From the NCBI GenBank assembly GCA_951640165.1, contig OX621234.1, positions 23,254,549 to 23,318,548 on the forward strand: DNA of 64,000 bases, read 5' to 3'. The DNA comes from Pseudoips prasinana. Its lineage: Eukaryota > Arthropoda > Insecta > Lepidoptera > Nolidae. The translations under genes and the position numbers were made by a program. Of the stretch, positions 10,567 through 22,117 are shown one piece after another (within the stretch, counting starts at the first letter, position 1; each line of letters begins with the position of its first letter). Below the pieces are notes generated by a model. It was not told where the DNA came from and did no database searches. It saw nothing but the letters and a program-made list of their open reading frames with translations.

Positions 10567-13088
10567 TATGCAGTGATAAAAACATGTTATATATGCAGCG
10601 ACCTTAAGATTACTTATTTTATAGAATTCTATTTAAAAGTATATCATGACCAATTTTACGTTTACATCTCAATTCTGCTCTATAAAGAAGTTGTTTATCG
10701 CAATAGTTTATGTACATATTATTATGTTTCTATAAGATTAGGTTAAAAAAAATAATAATTGTTAATAAAATGATATGTAATTTTTGAAACAGTATATGTT
10801 TTCAATTATTTTCATTATTATGTTACCTAATATCAATACCGAAAAAGCCATTTAACCGTGAATTTGTTCATAGCGTATGTTCACGATTCATTGGTTTTGG
10901 CTCTTATTACAATCAAATCGATTTAGATGAGATGGGAATTACTATACCATTGTCCGTGTTATATATGTTTATCAGAATCTTAATTAAATCAGAATAGTTA
11001 GCTGAAACCCTGTAGATATTGCATTGTTTAATCTTCTATAAATATTAATGTGTACCATTGTTTGCAGATCACCGGATAAAGAATAGATCCTGAAAGTTAT
11101 AGGTGAAGCGCAGGCATAAAGTTCGCGTGGCGCTCCCGCCATTCTCCCAACGTAATGAGTAGTAAAATCGTGGTCATGCCGTAAGTTTCCACATAGATCC
11201 AGAAAATTTGCATTACGAGCCTTCCAAAGAACATCGGCAGCTAATGACATTCCATTATTTTACTTTACAATTGCAATGCGAAATATTTTTACAATTTACT
11301 CAGCAATAAAGTGTTGTAGTCGTAAAATATTCATAAAGTGCCTGCTATCATATTACTTCAAAACATATTTTTTACAAAGTTACTACATACATATTTTAAG
11401 TATTTAACTACGAGTAAACTCATCTAAGATTTTAAATGTCGTCATTATATGTATGTATATACATATATACCATGTCATGTAAATTCACTAGTTAAAATTT
11501 TAACGAACATAAATAGCAATATAAAATGTATTTACTAGTGGTTTAATATGTGTATATATATAAATATAAAACATGTTGTCTATTATCCGTGATTCCATTT
11601 ATAGAATATATTGTTTACAATAACCTGTTGCAAATTAGTTTAAGCATCATGCACATTAGAAAAGCTTCTGTAGCAAACTTTTGTTCAGCTTTCAAGTTCA
11701 AGATCATGCTCCTGAAATATAGCTACATAATTTGTTATTCTAATCAGTATAGACTAATTAACATAAAATGTACAAAAATATAAATTCGGTGGTCTTTTGT
11801 AATATGTATATTATATAAATGGTAGTAAATCATGTAGGTACAATGTGATAGCGCTTTGTTATAGCAATAATTGGCATTATGAGTTACAGTCGAAGACTGT
11901 TCTTATATAAAAAGAAATTAAACGTTAGTTGATACAATAATTATATGTGCGTATGGATTAAATTATGATATATTCCTCGAATACGCCTTAATTGATAAGA
12001 TCGTGCCACGCACATTGGTTATCCGTTAAATTTTACAAGCAATATTTGTAAGTATAAAATACATAACTGATTGGGTTATTGACAAAGGCCTTAACAACTC
12101 TAATTAGACTTAAAGTCAAAGATGAACTAACAATTTCTCATCTCTGACAATAACAATTTTCGCTAGATAGCATGCTCTAAGCGAGAGGAGTTGAGCCATT
12201 CAAGTGCCGTCATTATTGAAGTCGCTTCCATGACATTAAATATTTTTGATATGGATAAGTAAAAACAAGCGATAGTTTTGGATACTATACTAACCGAAAG
12301 CAATATATTTCTGTGTTTAAAGATAAATTTATTTAAAATCTTTTTAAATTATAAGGCATGAATATTGATGTGTTGACATATTGTTTAAATAAAGTAAAAT
12401 ATATTAATAGGCTCGTAGTAAAATCGGACATAACCAGTGCTTTACTTGCGGCTTTTTAGTGGAAGTAAAAAATTATATAATAAAATGAATCCTATGTTAA
12501 TTATGGCTACTATTATAAATTGTAAATTAATATATCAACACTATTTTGATGCTTATTTAGCTCGAAACAGGGCGAATATCGCTTCTACTTTGAACTAAAT
12601 TGTCAACTTGGTTTATAAATGTGCGGGTTTTGTGTAGAATAAACTTACCCTTGATATTAATGTCGAAATCTTGTTATTTTTTGTAATGTGTCTGAATATT
12701 CGCACAAATGCTCGTAGATTAAGGTCCACAATTCAGGATGCAGGTGCCACGTTCATGCATTTGGATTTTAATAAATAAAGTAATTGTATACACACAAAAA
12801 ATATAATTGACTGGTCGTGTGATATTCCGTATATATTATATTGAAAAATGTACAATTAATAATTTATTTAACCGTATCTACATGTATTTTAACCAATAGA
12901 AAAATATTTGTATTATTAATTCCAAATTATGACCGACATACATTTTAGAAAATATTTTAATTTTATGCTTTAAACATCTGAATGCGAAATCGTGATAGCT
13001 GCGCTCAGAAGTCTAGACCTTAAAGAGTTTGACTTTACCTCCCTTGTACATTGCATGCACGTTAAGTTTGTACAAGGTATGCAATTAG
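10567..13088. other. AT-rich stretch without a recognised element
   Basis: Unique-looking, strongly AT-rich DNA. The only curiosity is a minus-strand open frame at 10984-11250, listed separately. No repeat boundary or exon could be supported. Confidence 0.5.
10984..11250 (-). other. Unidentified 88-codon open frame, possible captured or degenerate coding sequence
   Basis: The frame is less AT-rich than its surroundings. Its middle reads like real protein (NFLDLCGNLRHDHDFTTHYV then GRMAGAPREL). I do not recognise the family, no partner exon is evident, and the C-terminal third looks random. It could be a remnant of a transposase or a retrogene scrap, or it could be chance. Confidence 0.25.
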
Positions 13089-13092
13089 TTAT

Positions 13093-14155
13093 CCGCTTGA
13101 GTGTGCAAGCCGGGCGTTATCAATACCGTAGAATGCGCACCGCTTACGTCATGACTTAGCGCGTATGGTTGAGTTCTGATTATCAATGGTTTTTGTTGTT
13201 ATAAAAACCCGAGACCCTTTTGAAGTGTTGTTATTATTAAAGTTCATGAGTCAACCTTGCTATTGATGTTAAAACTACTTCAATATAACGTTTGTTTGTT
13301 TAGATAAATAGGCTGGAACATGAACGTATCGTAAATATTATGAAAGTAGAACTTTATTATTTTTTATTTCCGAAAGTAGATCGTTTACCTATGCATTTTA
13401 TTTGTTTATATAGTGAAAGAGTTAAATATACATACAAAAAAAAATAAAACACATAATTAATAGTATAAAAATATTATTTTTTATCCATAATACTGTTTGT
13501 ACAAATTTGCCGAGAGGAGAGATATTTTTAACCTAAATTAAAAACATCATAACTTCGTAATCCTTAAAGGTATATTTAAAATATGTTCACTACTTAAAAG
13601 CTAGATTTATAGTACACAATTTTTGTGAAAATAATGATATTCAAATAAAACAATAACACAAACATTTGAGATTCTTTGTAGGTACTACCATTTTCAGAAA
13701 GTCTTTAGGTCAGTTTCTGATCACGTCACAAACCACACAACTGTTTTTATTTAATAGAGTTTTATTAATTTTGCACGCGGATACCACTTCAACTAACTGT
13801 TTGGTGTCAAAAAGTTACAAAATAAACGCTTAATAGCATCAGAAAATGAGGTCACAAGAACTTGCGTACACTTAACTAGCCACTTGCGTCGAACTACAGC
13901 CGAGAGCGACACTTAAAGTTTTTTTTTTTAAATGTTCTACAACGAGTATGGTATTGTTATACATTTTTAAGCAATCATAGATAAGTTTTTAATGAAACAG
14001 ATACAAAAGTATCCGTGTGGATGAAAGAGATGGATTATAATTAGATGCTAAAACGAACCTCAGTTTGGCGCCGAACAAAATGGTAGTAAACTACCAATGC
14101 GCACTCTACGGTATAGTCTAAAATGGTAGCAAACTACCATTGCGCACTCAAGCGG
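13093..14155. mobile_element. 1.06 kb DNA transposon or MITE with TTAT duplication
   Basis: The ends are inverted: ccgcttgagtgtgcaa at 13093 matches the complement of ttgcgcactcaagcgg ending at 14155. A second inverted block, ataccgtagaatgcgca, lies inside. Four-base TTAT flanks both sides (13089-13092 and 14156-14159). The right end repeats aatggtag(t/c)aaactacca followed by tgcgcactc twice. The interior is non-coding AT-rich DNA. Superfamilies with 4-bp duplications include Sola and Chapaev; I cannot assign it. Confidence 0.7.
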
Positions 14156-14159
14156 TTAT

Positions 14160-15900
14160 GTTAAAGCCATTCACCATGTGATTATCAGAAGAAATCCATA
14201 TACATTTTCGTTTTGAAATTGTTTTCCTATGCGAATCGAGAAAAACTATTCTAAAATAAAATGTCTGGTGGTTTGAAATACGATGTGTGCAAATTAGTTA
14301 TACTAAATTACAATAGATAATCATAATCAACTGTAAACGCTATGTGAAAAATGCCTTGATACCCTCACAAGTCAAATAAATGTCATGTTAATAAAGATAA
14401 CATTGCGATGTACTGGTAACTTAGAAAGTTTAGGTTCAATCTCTAGTTTCGTCATCATCACGTCGTCCATTGTTAGACATAGAGTACTATGTCCAACATC
14501 CTCAAAGATTTCCACATCTTTTCAAAATTTAGCAAGCATTTAGAAATATGAATAGCATAATATCTTTGGCGGGACAAGCGATCTTGACATGAGAATAACA
14601 TTCAAATGAATTTGCTTTCCGCATCTGTATGTCCGCTACCCCGTCCAAAACGTCCGGCGCAAATTTTGATGCGGTTTTCACCATCAGTTAGGTCATTTTT
14701 CACCGATAAATTTATATGTATGTTTAATAGAACCTATTAAATAGTATTTAATGTAAATAGATAAAGAATAATCATTTTACAACCATGTCGCCAAAAATTG
14801 ATGTATATGGCTTACCGTACATGGATACATAAAAATACGTAGAGAATTGTAATCCAAAATAATAATAATGATTATTGTTATATCGTATTTATCAAACTTA
14901 TGTGTATACTAGAAGTTTTTCAATCTTAATCAATCTTAAATTGCTCTATATAGGGAATATAGAGTTGAAATGAGCATGACACTGAAAAGTTTCTAGCTTC
15001 TTCTTAAAGAATAGCGCATACATTGAACTGTCAAACTAGTACAAATGCTGTTCCGGTGGGATATTTTCCTCCAGTATTTCGCTCCAAAACTGAATTGACA
15101 CAACTAGAGTTGCCCTGAATTTTCATAAGTATGTTAGAAAGAGATGCAATGATATTCATATAAGTTTCTATTTGCATACAATCGTGGCCACTATATGTTA
15201 GATTACATAGTTATATGGTTTTAACATAACTAAGAAATGGTCAATAAATAATTTTCTGGATTTTGACTTCCGTTGTAGATATTTTAAAGTTAATTGTTAT
15301 AGAGTGTGATGGAATTATACTTTGTTTATTGTTATGTAGTGGGAAGAACGACAATTGTCTCTGTTATTTAATTATCTTCTAGTATTTCTTTGTTTTATAT
15401 GTTCAACTTGAAACTTTTCAATTATAGTTATTGTAAAATATATTTAAATTTGTATTTTATTATGCAGATTTAATTCGAAAGCAATCGTAGCGAAAACTTT
15501 AACATTGTACTGATTAGCGAATACTATTTAGATTGTTGACTATAAATATTATTGTTTAAAATGTCTTAAGGAATATATAATGCGAAATCAAGTGTGCAGT
15601 TGTTTATTTACCAGTGTTAATTTCTACAATTACTAAAATCAGCCAAATTCGAGTCGGGTCTCGTAAATATGTCGGCCATGGTATCCGTAGATTCAGTTAG
15701 GCGCACTGGACACATACGAAACAAATATTATTTTAAGGTGCTGACAACACCCGCAAGTTTTATCCACTCTACTCACTATAACATGCGGTAAACTTATCAA
15801 ACGGACTACAATATTTTAAAGAACTTCACTGGTCCCAAGAGAAGATTTACTACTTTTCATGATATAAAATGTGTCATTAAAAATACAACTGAATATAAAT
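14160..15900. other. Intergenic or intronic DNA with repeat scraps
   Basis: It contains an RTE-tail-like scrap in reverse at about 14445-14520 (catcatcacgtcgtccattg), a 'gatgcggttttcaccat' repeat scrap near 14670, and a diverged 'ccaaattcgagtcgg' scrap at about 15640-15720. Otherwise it is AT-rich with no gene recognised. Confidence 0.45.
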
Positions 15901-16019
15901 TACACTACTCGTCAAAAGCATTGCAGTGATGTGAAATTTTTGTAAAATATTAATTTCAAATGGTCAAACTTGATAAAATACTCAATAAAAGGTTAGGTTT
16001 ATATATCTGGAGCTGTAGA

Positions 16020-16506
16020 ACGGTATCACTTAGAAATGAGTCGTGATTATCTATCGAAGAAAGTAAGTAATAGCGATAGCATTTTATGTAAAACATACGT
16101 ATTAAAATTAAAAACTACATATATATGTACCTCCTCGTTTACATTTCGTTCTGTTATAAGCTATTTAGTTCGGCATATTCAAATAAGTCTCTTAGCCAGC
16201 CATCATGAAGTGTTCCCTGATACAAATTATGTCTACAAATATTTTCGTATCAATAAGTTTTTGAATACATATTGATAATGCCTCCGACTTGTTACATAAT
16301 CCAGCAATATTTTGATGCAATATATGTAAGTAATTATTCGGGAAAATCTGTTGCTTATTTATACTACTGTCTTCTATATTTGTGTCTAGTCTATTGTCTA
16401 AAGACGAGCTGTTCCATCTCTGTAGATCCCTAATGAATTTCGAGAGATTATCAAATATTCCTTTTATTCCATAATTGTTGATTGATTGATGCCGGAATAT
16501 CGACAA
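16020..16506 (-). pseudogene. LINE endonuclease-domain remnant (jockey/CR1-like)
   Basis: The minus-strand frame contains YLHILHQNIAGLCNKSEALS and IICIREHFMMAG, the opening of an apurinic-type endonuclease domain of non-LTR retrotransposons. After an in-frame stop the similarity seems to continue (ETYLNMPN, then RGGTYIC) to about 16100. The reverse transcriptase is absent. It is a broken fragment, with the subfamily uncertain. Confidence 0.65.
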
Positions 16507-16810
16507 AACATATTATAATCATAGGATAATATATTACTTGAGTCAAAAACGTAGGCATATCTATGGGTCAATATATCTTGGTAGAATTGATGGCTGAAAA
16601 GTTGTTGAATATGTATGAGTGAAATCTTCTAAGACTACTAATATGAGGAATGCTAATTTAAAAATCCCTTGTGTCCTCATCTCCTATTATTATAATACAA
16701 AAATCCTATATAATTCCTACCATTAGTGTTTACAGCGATTGATAGAATTTTGTTGGTGCTTTTATTGTGCTTATGATACATATCTTGTTTTGTTGAAGCT
16801 TATTTATCAT

Positions 16811-16920
16811 CATCATCATATCAGCCGAAAGACGTCCACTGCTGGACAAAGGCCTCCCCCAAAGATCTCCGCAATTGCCGGTCTTGCGCTATCCGCATAC
16901 AGCGATTCCCATTTTCAGAT
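16811..16920 (-). mobile_element. 5'-truncated RTE copy (3' tail only) with 11-bp target duplication
   Basis: Reading the minus strand, it matches the last ~100 bases of the RTE element at 36960-37080: caagaccggcaattg, ggaggcctttgtccagcag, then cggctgatatgatgatg. It is flanked by ttatttatcat at 16800-16810 and 16921-16931. The truncation at the 5' end, the tail and the duplication are the marks of target-primed reverse transcription. Confidence 0.85.
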
Positions 16921-17004
16921 TTATTTATCATATTTGAATTAATTTGTGGGTTATCGGTAGTCGGGAGTAAATATCTGACCACCACGTTATTTTGTATGTA
17001 TGAA

Positions 17005-17165
17005 ATACTAGCTGTATTGCGCGGTTTCACCCGCGATAATCTTTATAAATTATAGCCTATTTATTATTAGCATATATAAGCTATATCACTACAAAGTTTC
17101 AAGAAAATCCGTCTCGTAGTTTTTGCTTCGATCTTTCTTATAGTCTTGATTCGATCTTTGGACTT
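17005..17165 (+). repeat. Dispersed repeat of the 'actagctgtgccccgcggttt' family
   Basis: It begins atactagctgtattgcgcgg with tttcacccgcgataa, followed by a body with aagtttcaagaaaatccgtc. Further copies or pieces lie at 43963-44190 (reverse), 49706-49738 (reverse), 52116-52453 (two in tandem) and 58927-59102. This is a common lepidopteran interspersed repeat. Confidence 0.65.
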
Positions 17166-17309
17166 TAATAATGTATGTATCTTCTATAGCGTCACTTCTA
17201 TCAGCCGAGATCTGTGGATGTTGGTGACGATAGTATCGATAACCTATGTCTTGGCGAAACTATCCCGGTGACCGACGAAGACAGGTCGATTATATTATTG
17301 TCACAGAGT

Positions 17310-18410
17310 GATCTATCTACATTACTGCCCTTAAATAAATGTAAACTGATAAATATGCTTCTTAAATTTGATTAAAGACAAACAATTTGTAATCAAGTTG
17401 TAATTTTTTCAACCTTGAAAGAAGTTCTTTAATTGTTGGTGAAGGCTATGGTTCTATAACTGCTTGTTAATACTATCTGGATAACCTACACAGATACGTA
17501 TCGAGCCGTCGCACTTCACCACCGGCACTAACGGTGAGGCGTAGTCTGAGCTCTACTGATCTAAGCACCCCTTAGAGTTTTCCCATTTTTCACCATAACT
17601 TTCCTCAGAATAACTGTGGATACTGGTTAAGTAGTGATTGAAAATAATGCTCACCGGGGTCCAGAATCTATTTTAAACTGAAATTAAATGCCATTAATAT
17701 ACTCAACTAGGGCATCACCTGTAATAGAAGGTAATGTATATTAATAATATTACAGTCATCACCTTCCTCTATCTCGGCTGTCATATACTGAACTTTTTAC
17801 ACATTTTGCGTAAATTACCTATGACATTACACTTCTTACACTGGTAATTCTTGAACTGACACTCCACGGCTTTGTAATTCGTATAACCACACACTGTACA
17901 CTTTTATTTTACTTTTGGACCAGATTGATTGCCGCACTTATACAGCTGTTGATCGGCGCTCACGGCGGTGTCCCCGGTGCACCTAACGGCTGCAATGACC
18001 CGTGCGCACTCTCCGCCTTATCGATGACCTTCGCCAATGTCAACCCGGTAAAATCCTGCACGTACACTGTTTCTTTCTTCACCCACGGCATCCCCATGAT
18101 GAACCGGTCTCGTAACGCCCCCTCTACGTTACTGAACCCGCATTGTGCCGTGACCCCGCGCAACCTCGTCCATCCAATTTAGCCACTATATATTCATACG
18201 GTACCTCTTCTATTATCTTAGGCAATATTTAGTCAGCAGCAAATTTGCTTGTTTCTCCGCGAAGAGCGGTAAACAACATTGCTCGTTTTTTGATTCCCGC
18301 TGGGTCTTTTACCGCGTCTATGTCATTTGCAATGAAACCATTCTGTGAGCCGACATTTCCATCCCTTCCAAAATCCGTGATTTTGATCAAAATACCAAAA
18401 TTTTAACCCG
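17310..18410 (-). pseudogene. Ty3/Gypsy gag-pol remnant, internally deleted
   Basis: On the minus strand, from high to low coordinates, several pieces are visible. A gag segment (GIKKRAMLFTALRGETSKF) is followed by the gag hallmark LRDRFIMGM and LTLAKVIDKAESA. Then come two zinc-knuckle-like Cys clusters (CTVCGYTNYKAVEC, CKKCNVIGNLRKMC at about 17825-17905) and a protease-like FKIDSG. Last are a reverse-transcriptase start (YASPLVPVVKCDGSIRICVG at about 17480-17540) and PSPTIKELLSRL. Stops and frameshifts interrupt it and most of pol is missing. No long terminal repeats were found. Confidence 0.75.
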
Positions 18411-18734
18411 CCATTTTGATATTTTTCTCGTGTTTTACTCGCCGCCAATGTTTAATTAACATGCAGGACACAAGTGAAACGAACCATGACCGTTAACACG
18501 CTCTTTATTAACGCACTCCGATGCATCTACATGCAGTCTAGTGTGCGTGTAGCGCACATACATAGTAATTTCTTACCAATATTTTTAATTAAAACCTAGA
18601 TTACCTAGACCTAGCTTGACGCGTGTGGTCGGATATACACATACTTCTACTCTGAATTTTTTACGATTTGTAGATGCATGTAGCAGAATACGGAGTCATT
18701 CGGGTTAGTTCATATTCAACTACACTGTTCGACT

Positions 18735-18938
18735 GCACGTGTGGCGCAGCGGCTAAGACAGTCGCTTCGCCGCATCTCTCGCGGGTTCGGGTCCCGTGCC
18801 GGACAACTATTTGTGTGACCCATAAGTAGTTGATCTAAGTCTGGGTGTAATTCGTGTCCGTCTTTTATATGTTTGTAAAGTACCCCGCGACACATGGATT
18901 AGATTGCGAATAGTGCGGGCGTTGTCTATTAAAAAAAT
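18735..18938 (+). mobile_element. tRNA-derived SINE, family B
   Basis: The head has an A-box-like tggcgcagcggctaagac and a B-box-like gcgggttcgggtcccg. The body runs acaactatttgtgtgaccca...gtctgggtgtaatt, then taccccgcgacacatgg and a short A-rich tail. The reverse copy is at 24424-24592. Confidence 0.75.
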
Positions 18939-18939
18939 G

Positions 18940-19560
18940 TTAGAGTTAAGTTAAATTTCTTGCCGAGTGCGACTGGATGTATAACATTTAAAATCGATAA
19001 ATGGAGAGGATGTATCGTGAGCGTTTGTATATTATATTTAAATGTGAGATATGTCATTAATAAAACATACATCATTATCTATAAGTAAAGTACGACAGAG
19101 AACGGTACTGTTTTCAAATCACATACGGAAAATATACAATAATTTTAGTTAATATATTTTAGTTTTTAAATTAAATCCGTACTGGCTAGAAATATGGGCC
19201 ATCTCAGCTAGTACTACATTTCTGCAGTGCTGATCTTCCGATAGGGCCAGTATGTACTGGTTCGTGAAATGAGTAACACAAACAGACAACATTACATAAT
19301 TATAACAGATAAAATAACAATAATAACAGACAGAATTACATATCATAATAAGATACAATTTAAAATTCATGAATTGATATTATATTTACACAATGAATAA
19401 ATTCGATTATTTTTATGAATTTAATAAAATATAGTACAATAAAAATTAAAAATACGATACAGAGGGAAAATAATTAAGAAAAACAAATTAATTTTAGGTT
19501 ACTGACATAAGTGAATAGCGCTCATAGTTTTGCTTCATTTCGAGATCTATTATACACCGC
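18940..19560. other. AT-rich stretch, nothing recognised
   Basis: Low-complexity AT-rich DNA between the SINE and the hAT element. Short minus-strand frames here look random. Confidence 0.4.
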
Positions 19561-22117
19561 CGTCTTGAACTAAGTTGGGGCACTTGGGCACACAAGAATT
19601 GGAGGCCCTTTTGGAAAGTAAATATATATGTATACTAACATTTTTAAAATAAGTTTACTCATTTATTATAGGTAAATCAGATACAGTATGATGTTATATG
19701 TCATTAATGATATTCGAATGCTGCTATTTTTTGGTTCTGATTACGATAATGGTTTCTTTCGGGATTTTTCTTGAGCAAAATTTCTATTATATCATTAAAG
19801 TAAATGTTTTGAAGGATATCACTTTTAATGCACATAATCGACAAATTACTTAGTCGTTCTTGTAACATTGTTGTTCGCAAATCATTTTTTATTCTCTTAA
19901 GCTGCAAAAATGATCGCTCTCCACTAAAATTGGTAACCATCAGGCAAAGGAATATTCTTGTAGCAATTTCTACGTTTGGAAAAGTTTCTTCCAATTTATC
20001 TGCTTTTATTAAGTTATGTAAGGTTGAGATATTTAAATCCGCCGATTGCTTTGCTATGTTTTTACATACATTCTTTTTTGAACTCATCTGCATTTATGTC
20101 TTCATGATAAAATTCTGCAAATTCTTTGCACTTTTTGGTCAACTCATCAGATTCTATAGTTGTTAACTGACAAAGAAAACTAAATCGACAATCAATTTCT
20201 TGGTACTCTGCCGAACGTTTTTTTAAATGTGTTATTAATGTGTCAATTATGGGAATGAAAGTATCTACACGAATTTTTCCTTGCCTCTCAACTGTGCCGC
20301 CTCTGATGATCCTTCAAAAAAAGTGATGCGTGTGCTGCGAAATCTTTTTCTTTGAAATGTGTCTTTGTAGTCAACATGTGGAATTTTTCTTTAGCAGCCG
20401 TTTCGTACTGATCAAAATTATCGCGTGCGGTATTGGCATAACTGATCAGAGACTCGTCAAGTTTCGTTACAACGTCCATGGTCATAGTGCTATTCTGTAA
20501 AATTAGACTTGTTTTATTCATGGTTCCCAAAAGATCATTCCATATTTCCGTTAGAAGAGCAGTCTCAATATTTTTCCATTTTTTGCTAGGCTCTGGGCTT
20601 CCTTTCTAGTGTCTCCTCGTTGATTAATGTCACTTGCGATTGAACACAATGCTTTAGAAATATTTGAATAACCATTTTTCAAAGCATTAGTAATAGCATT
20701 GGCACGTGCAGACCATCTAGTTTCCGAAAGAGACTTCAAGACTGTATTTGCACCTTAATGCTCTGTCAAAATTTTCCATCGTTTTGTCGAAGCCGAAAAA
20801 AAGTTAAACAATTTTAGTACAAATTGAAAGAATGTTACTGCTTCAGTAACACACTCAACAGCCTGACTAAATTTAGCGAATGTGCTGCACATGGAACGTA
20901 AATCGCAAATTCACAAACTTCTTTTATTCTTGACTGTACACCAGTGTACCTACTTTCCAGACATATTTGATGCATTGTCGTAGCTCTGCCCGCGACAAAC
21001 TTTTATAGAAATATCAAGGCTTTCAAAAAAGTTTAAAATGGTATCTGCTATATATTGCGCATTATGTTCATCCATAGGCAAAAATTACAAAAATCTCTCA
21101 ATAGGCTGGCCGTCTTTTACGTATCTAACTATAAAAGTCAGTTGGTCAACGTGGGGCAGATCTGGTGTAGAATCTACAATAATAGAGTAGTACTTTGCTG
21201 TTTTAAGTTCTTTGACAATGGTTTTCAAAACTTGCTGTCCCATTAAATTAATAAATTCATTACAAATATTTACCGATAAATATGATGTATTTCCTTTTCC
21301 ACGATTTCCACAGTTTTGTATGTGATCAGCAAGAAAAGAATCAAACTAATCAGTTCTGAGCATCCCAAATTATTTTGCGATCCTAATGTCTCATTATCAC
21401 CACGAAAGGCAAGACCTCTTGAAGCCAAAAATTTCACTACTGCAACAATCTTCTTAAGTACATTCTTCCAATCTAATTTCCAATTTAATTTCTCTATTAT
21501 ATTGGTACAGCAAATCAGTATCAATTCGTCCAGTAGTTTTCATTCTTGTATCATAATTCATCATAAATTCCCTGTGCTGTAAACTGTCCTCATGCTCTAT
21601 CAATAAGTTACCTACTTATATGCCTCCAATCTTTTTATCCATTAGGAGAACTTAAATTATGTCCAGCACCAGTAGTGGTATTAAATAGACGGCAGCAATA
21701 ACAGTATACAGATTTCTTTGATGTTGAATAAAGAAGCCATTTTCTTTCTAAAGACTCACCATTCGTCAATTTACGAATAAAAATATTTTTTGTCAAGCAT
21801 CTTGTTTTTGTTTTACCATTTGAATCTGGAAAACTAGTAGAAGTTTCGGAGAAGTCACTACTTATATTTTGGAAAAACTCTGGCCCTTTTCGAATCCAAA
21901 TATCACGGACCTTTTTCGGTAAAATGTCGTCACAGTAAGTACCAGGGTCAGGAGACACAGATACATTCTCTAAGCTTGCAGTTATTAATTCACAGTAGGT
22001 TGAAGTCGATGGTTTTGAATCTAATGTGTGATTGTCATTTTCGTCACACATAAACTCTTTTCCCTGGTGACATTCAGAGGTACTTTTGTCTTGCGGTGAT
22101 GAGAATGAATAATATTA

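Noticed and set aside
17925..18182. Plus-strand 85-codon frame
   Set aside because: Antisense to the Gypsy gag segment, which carries the recognisable LRDRF motif.
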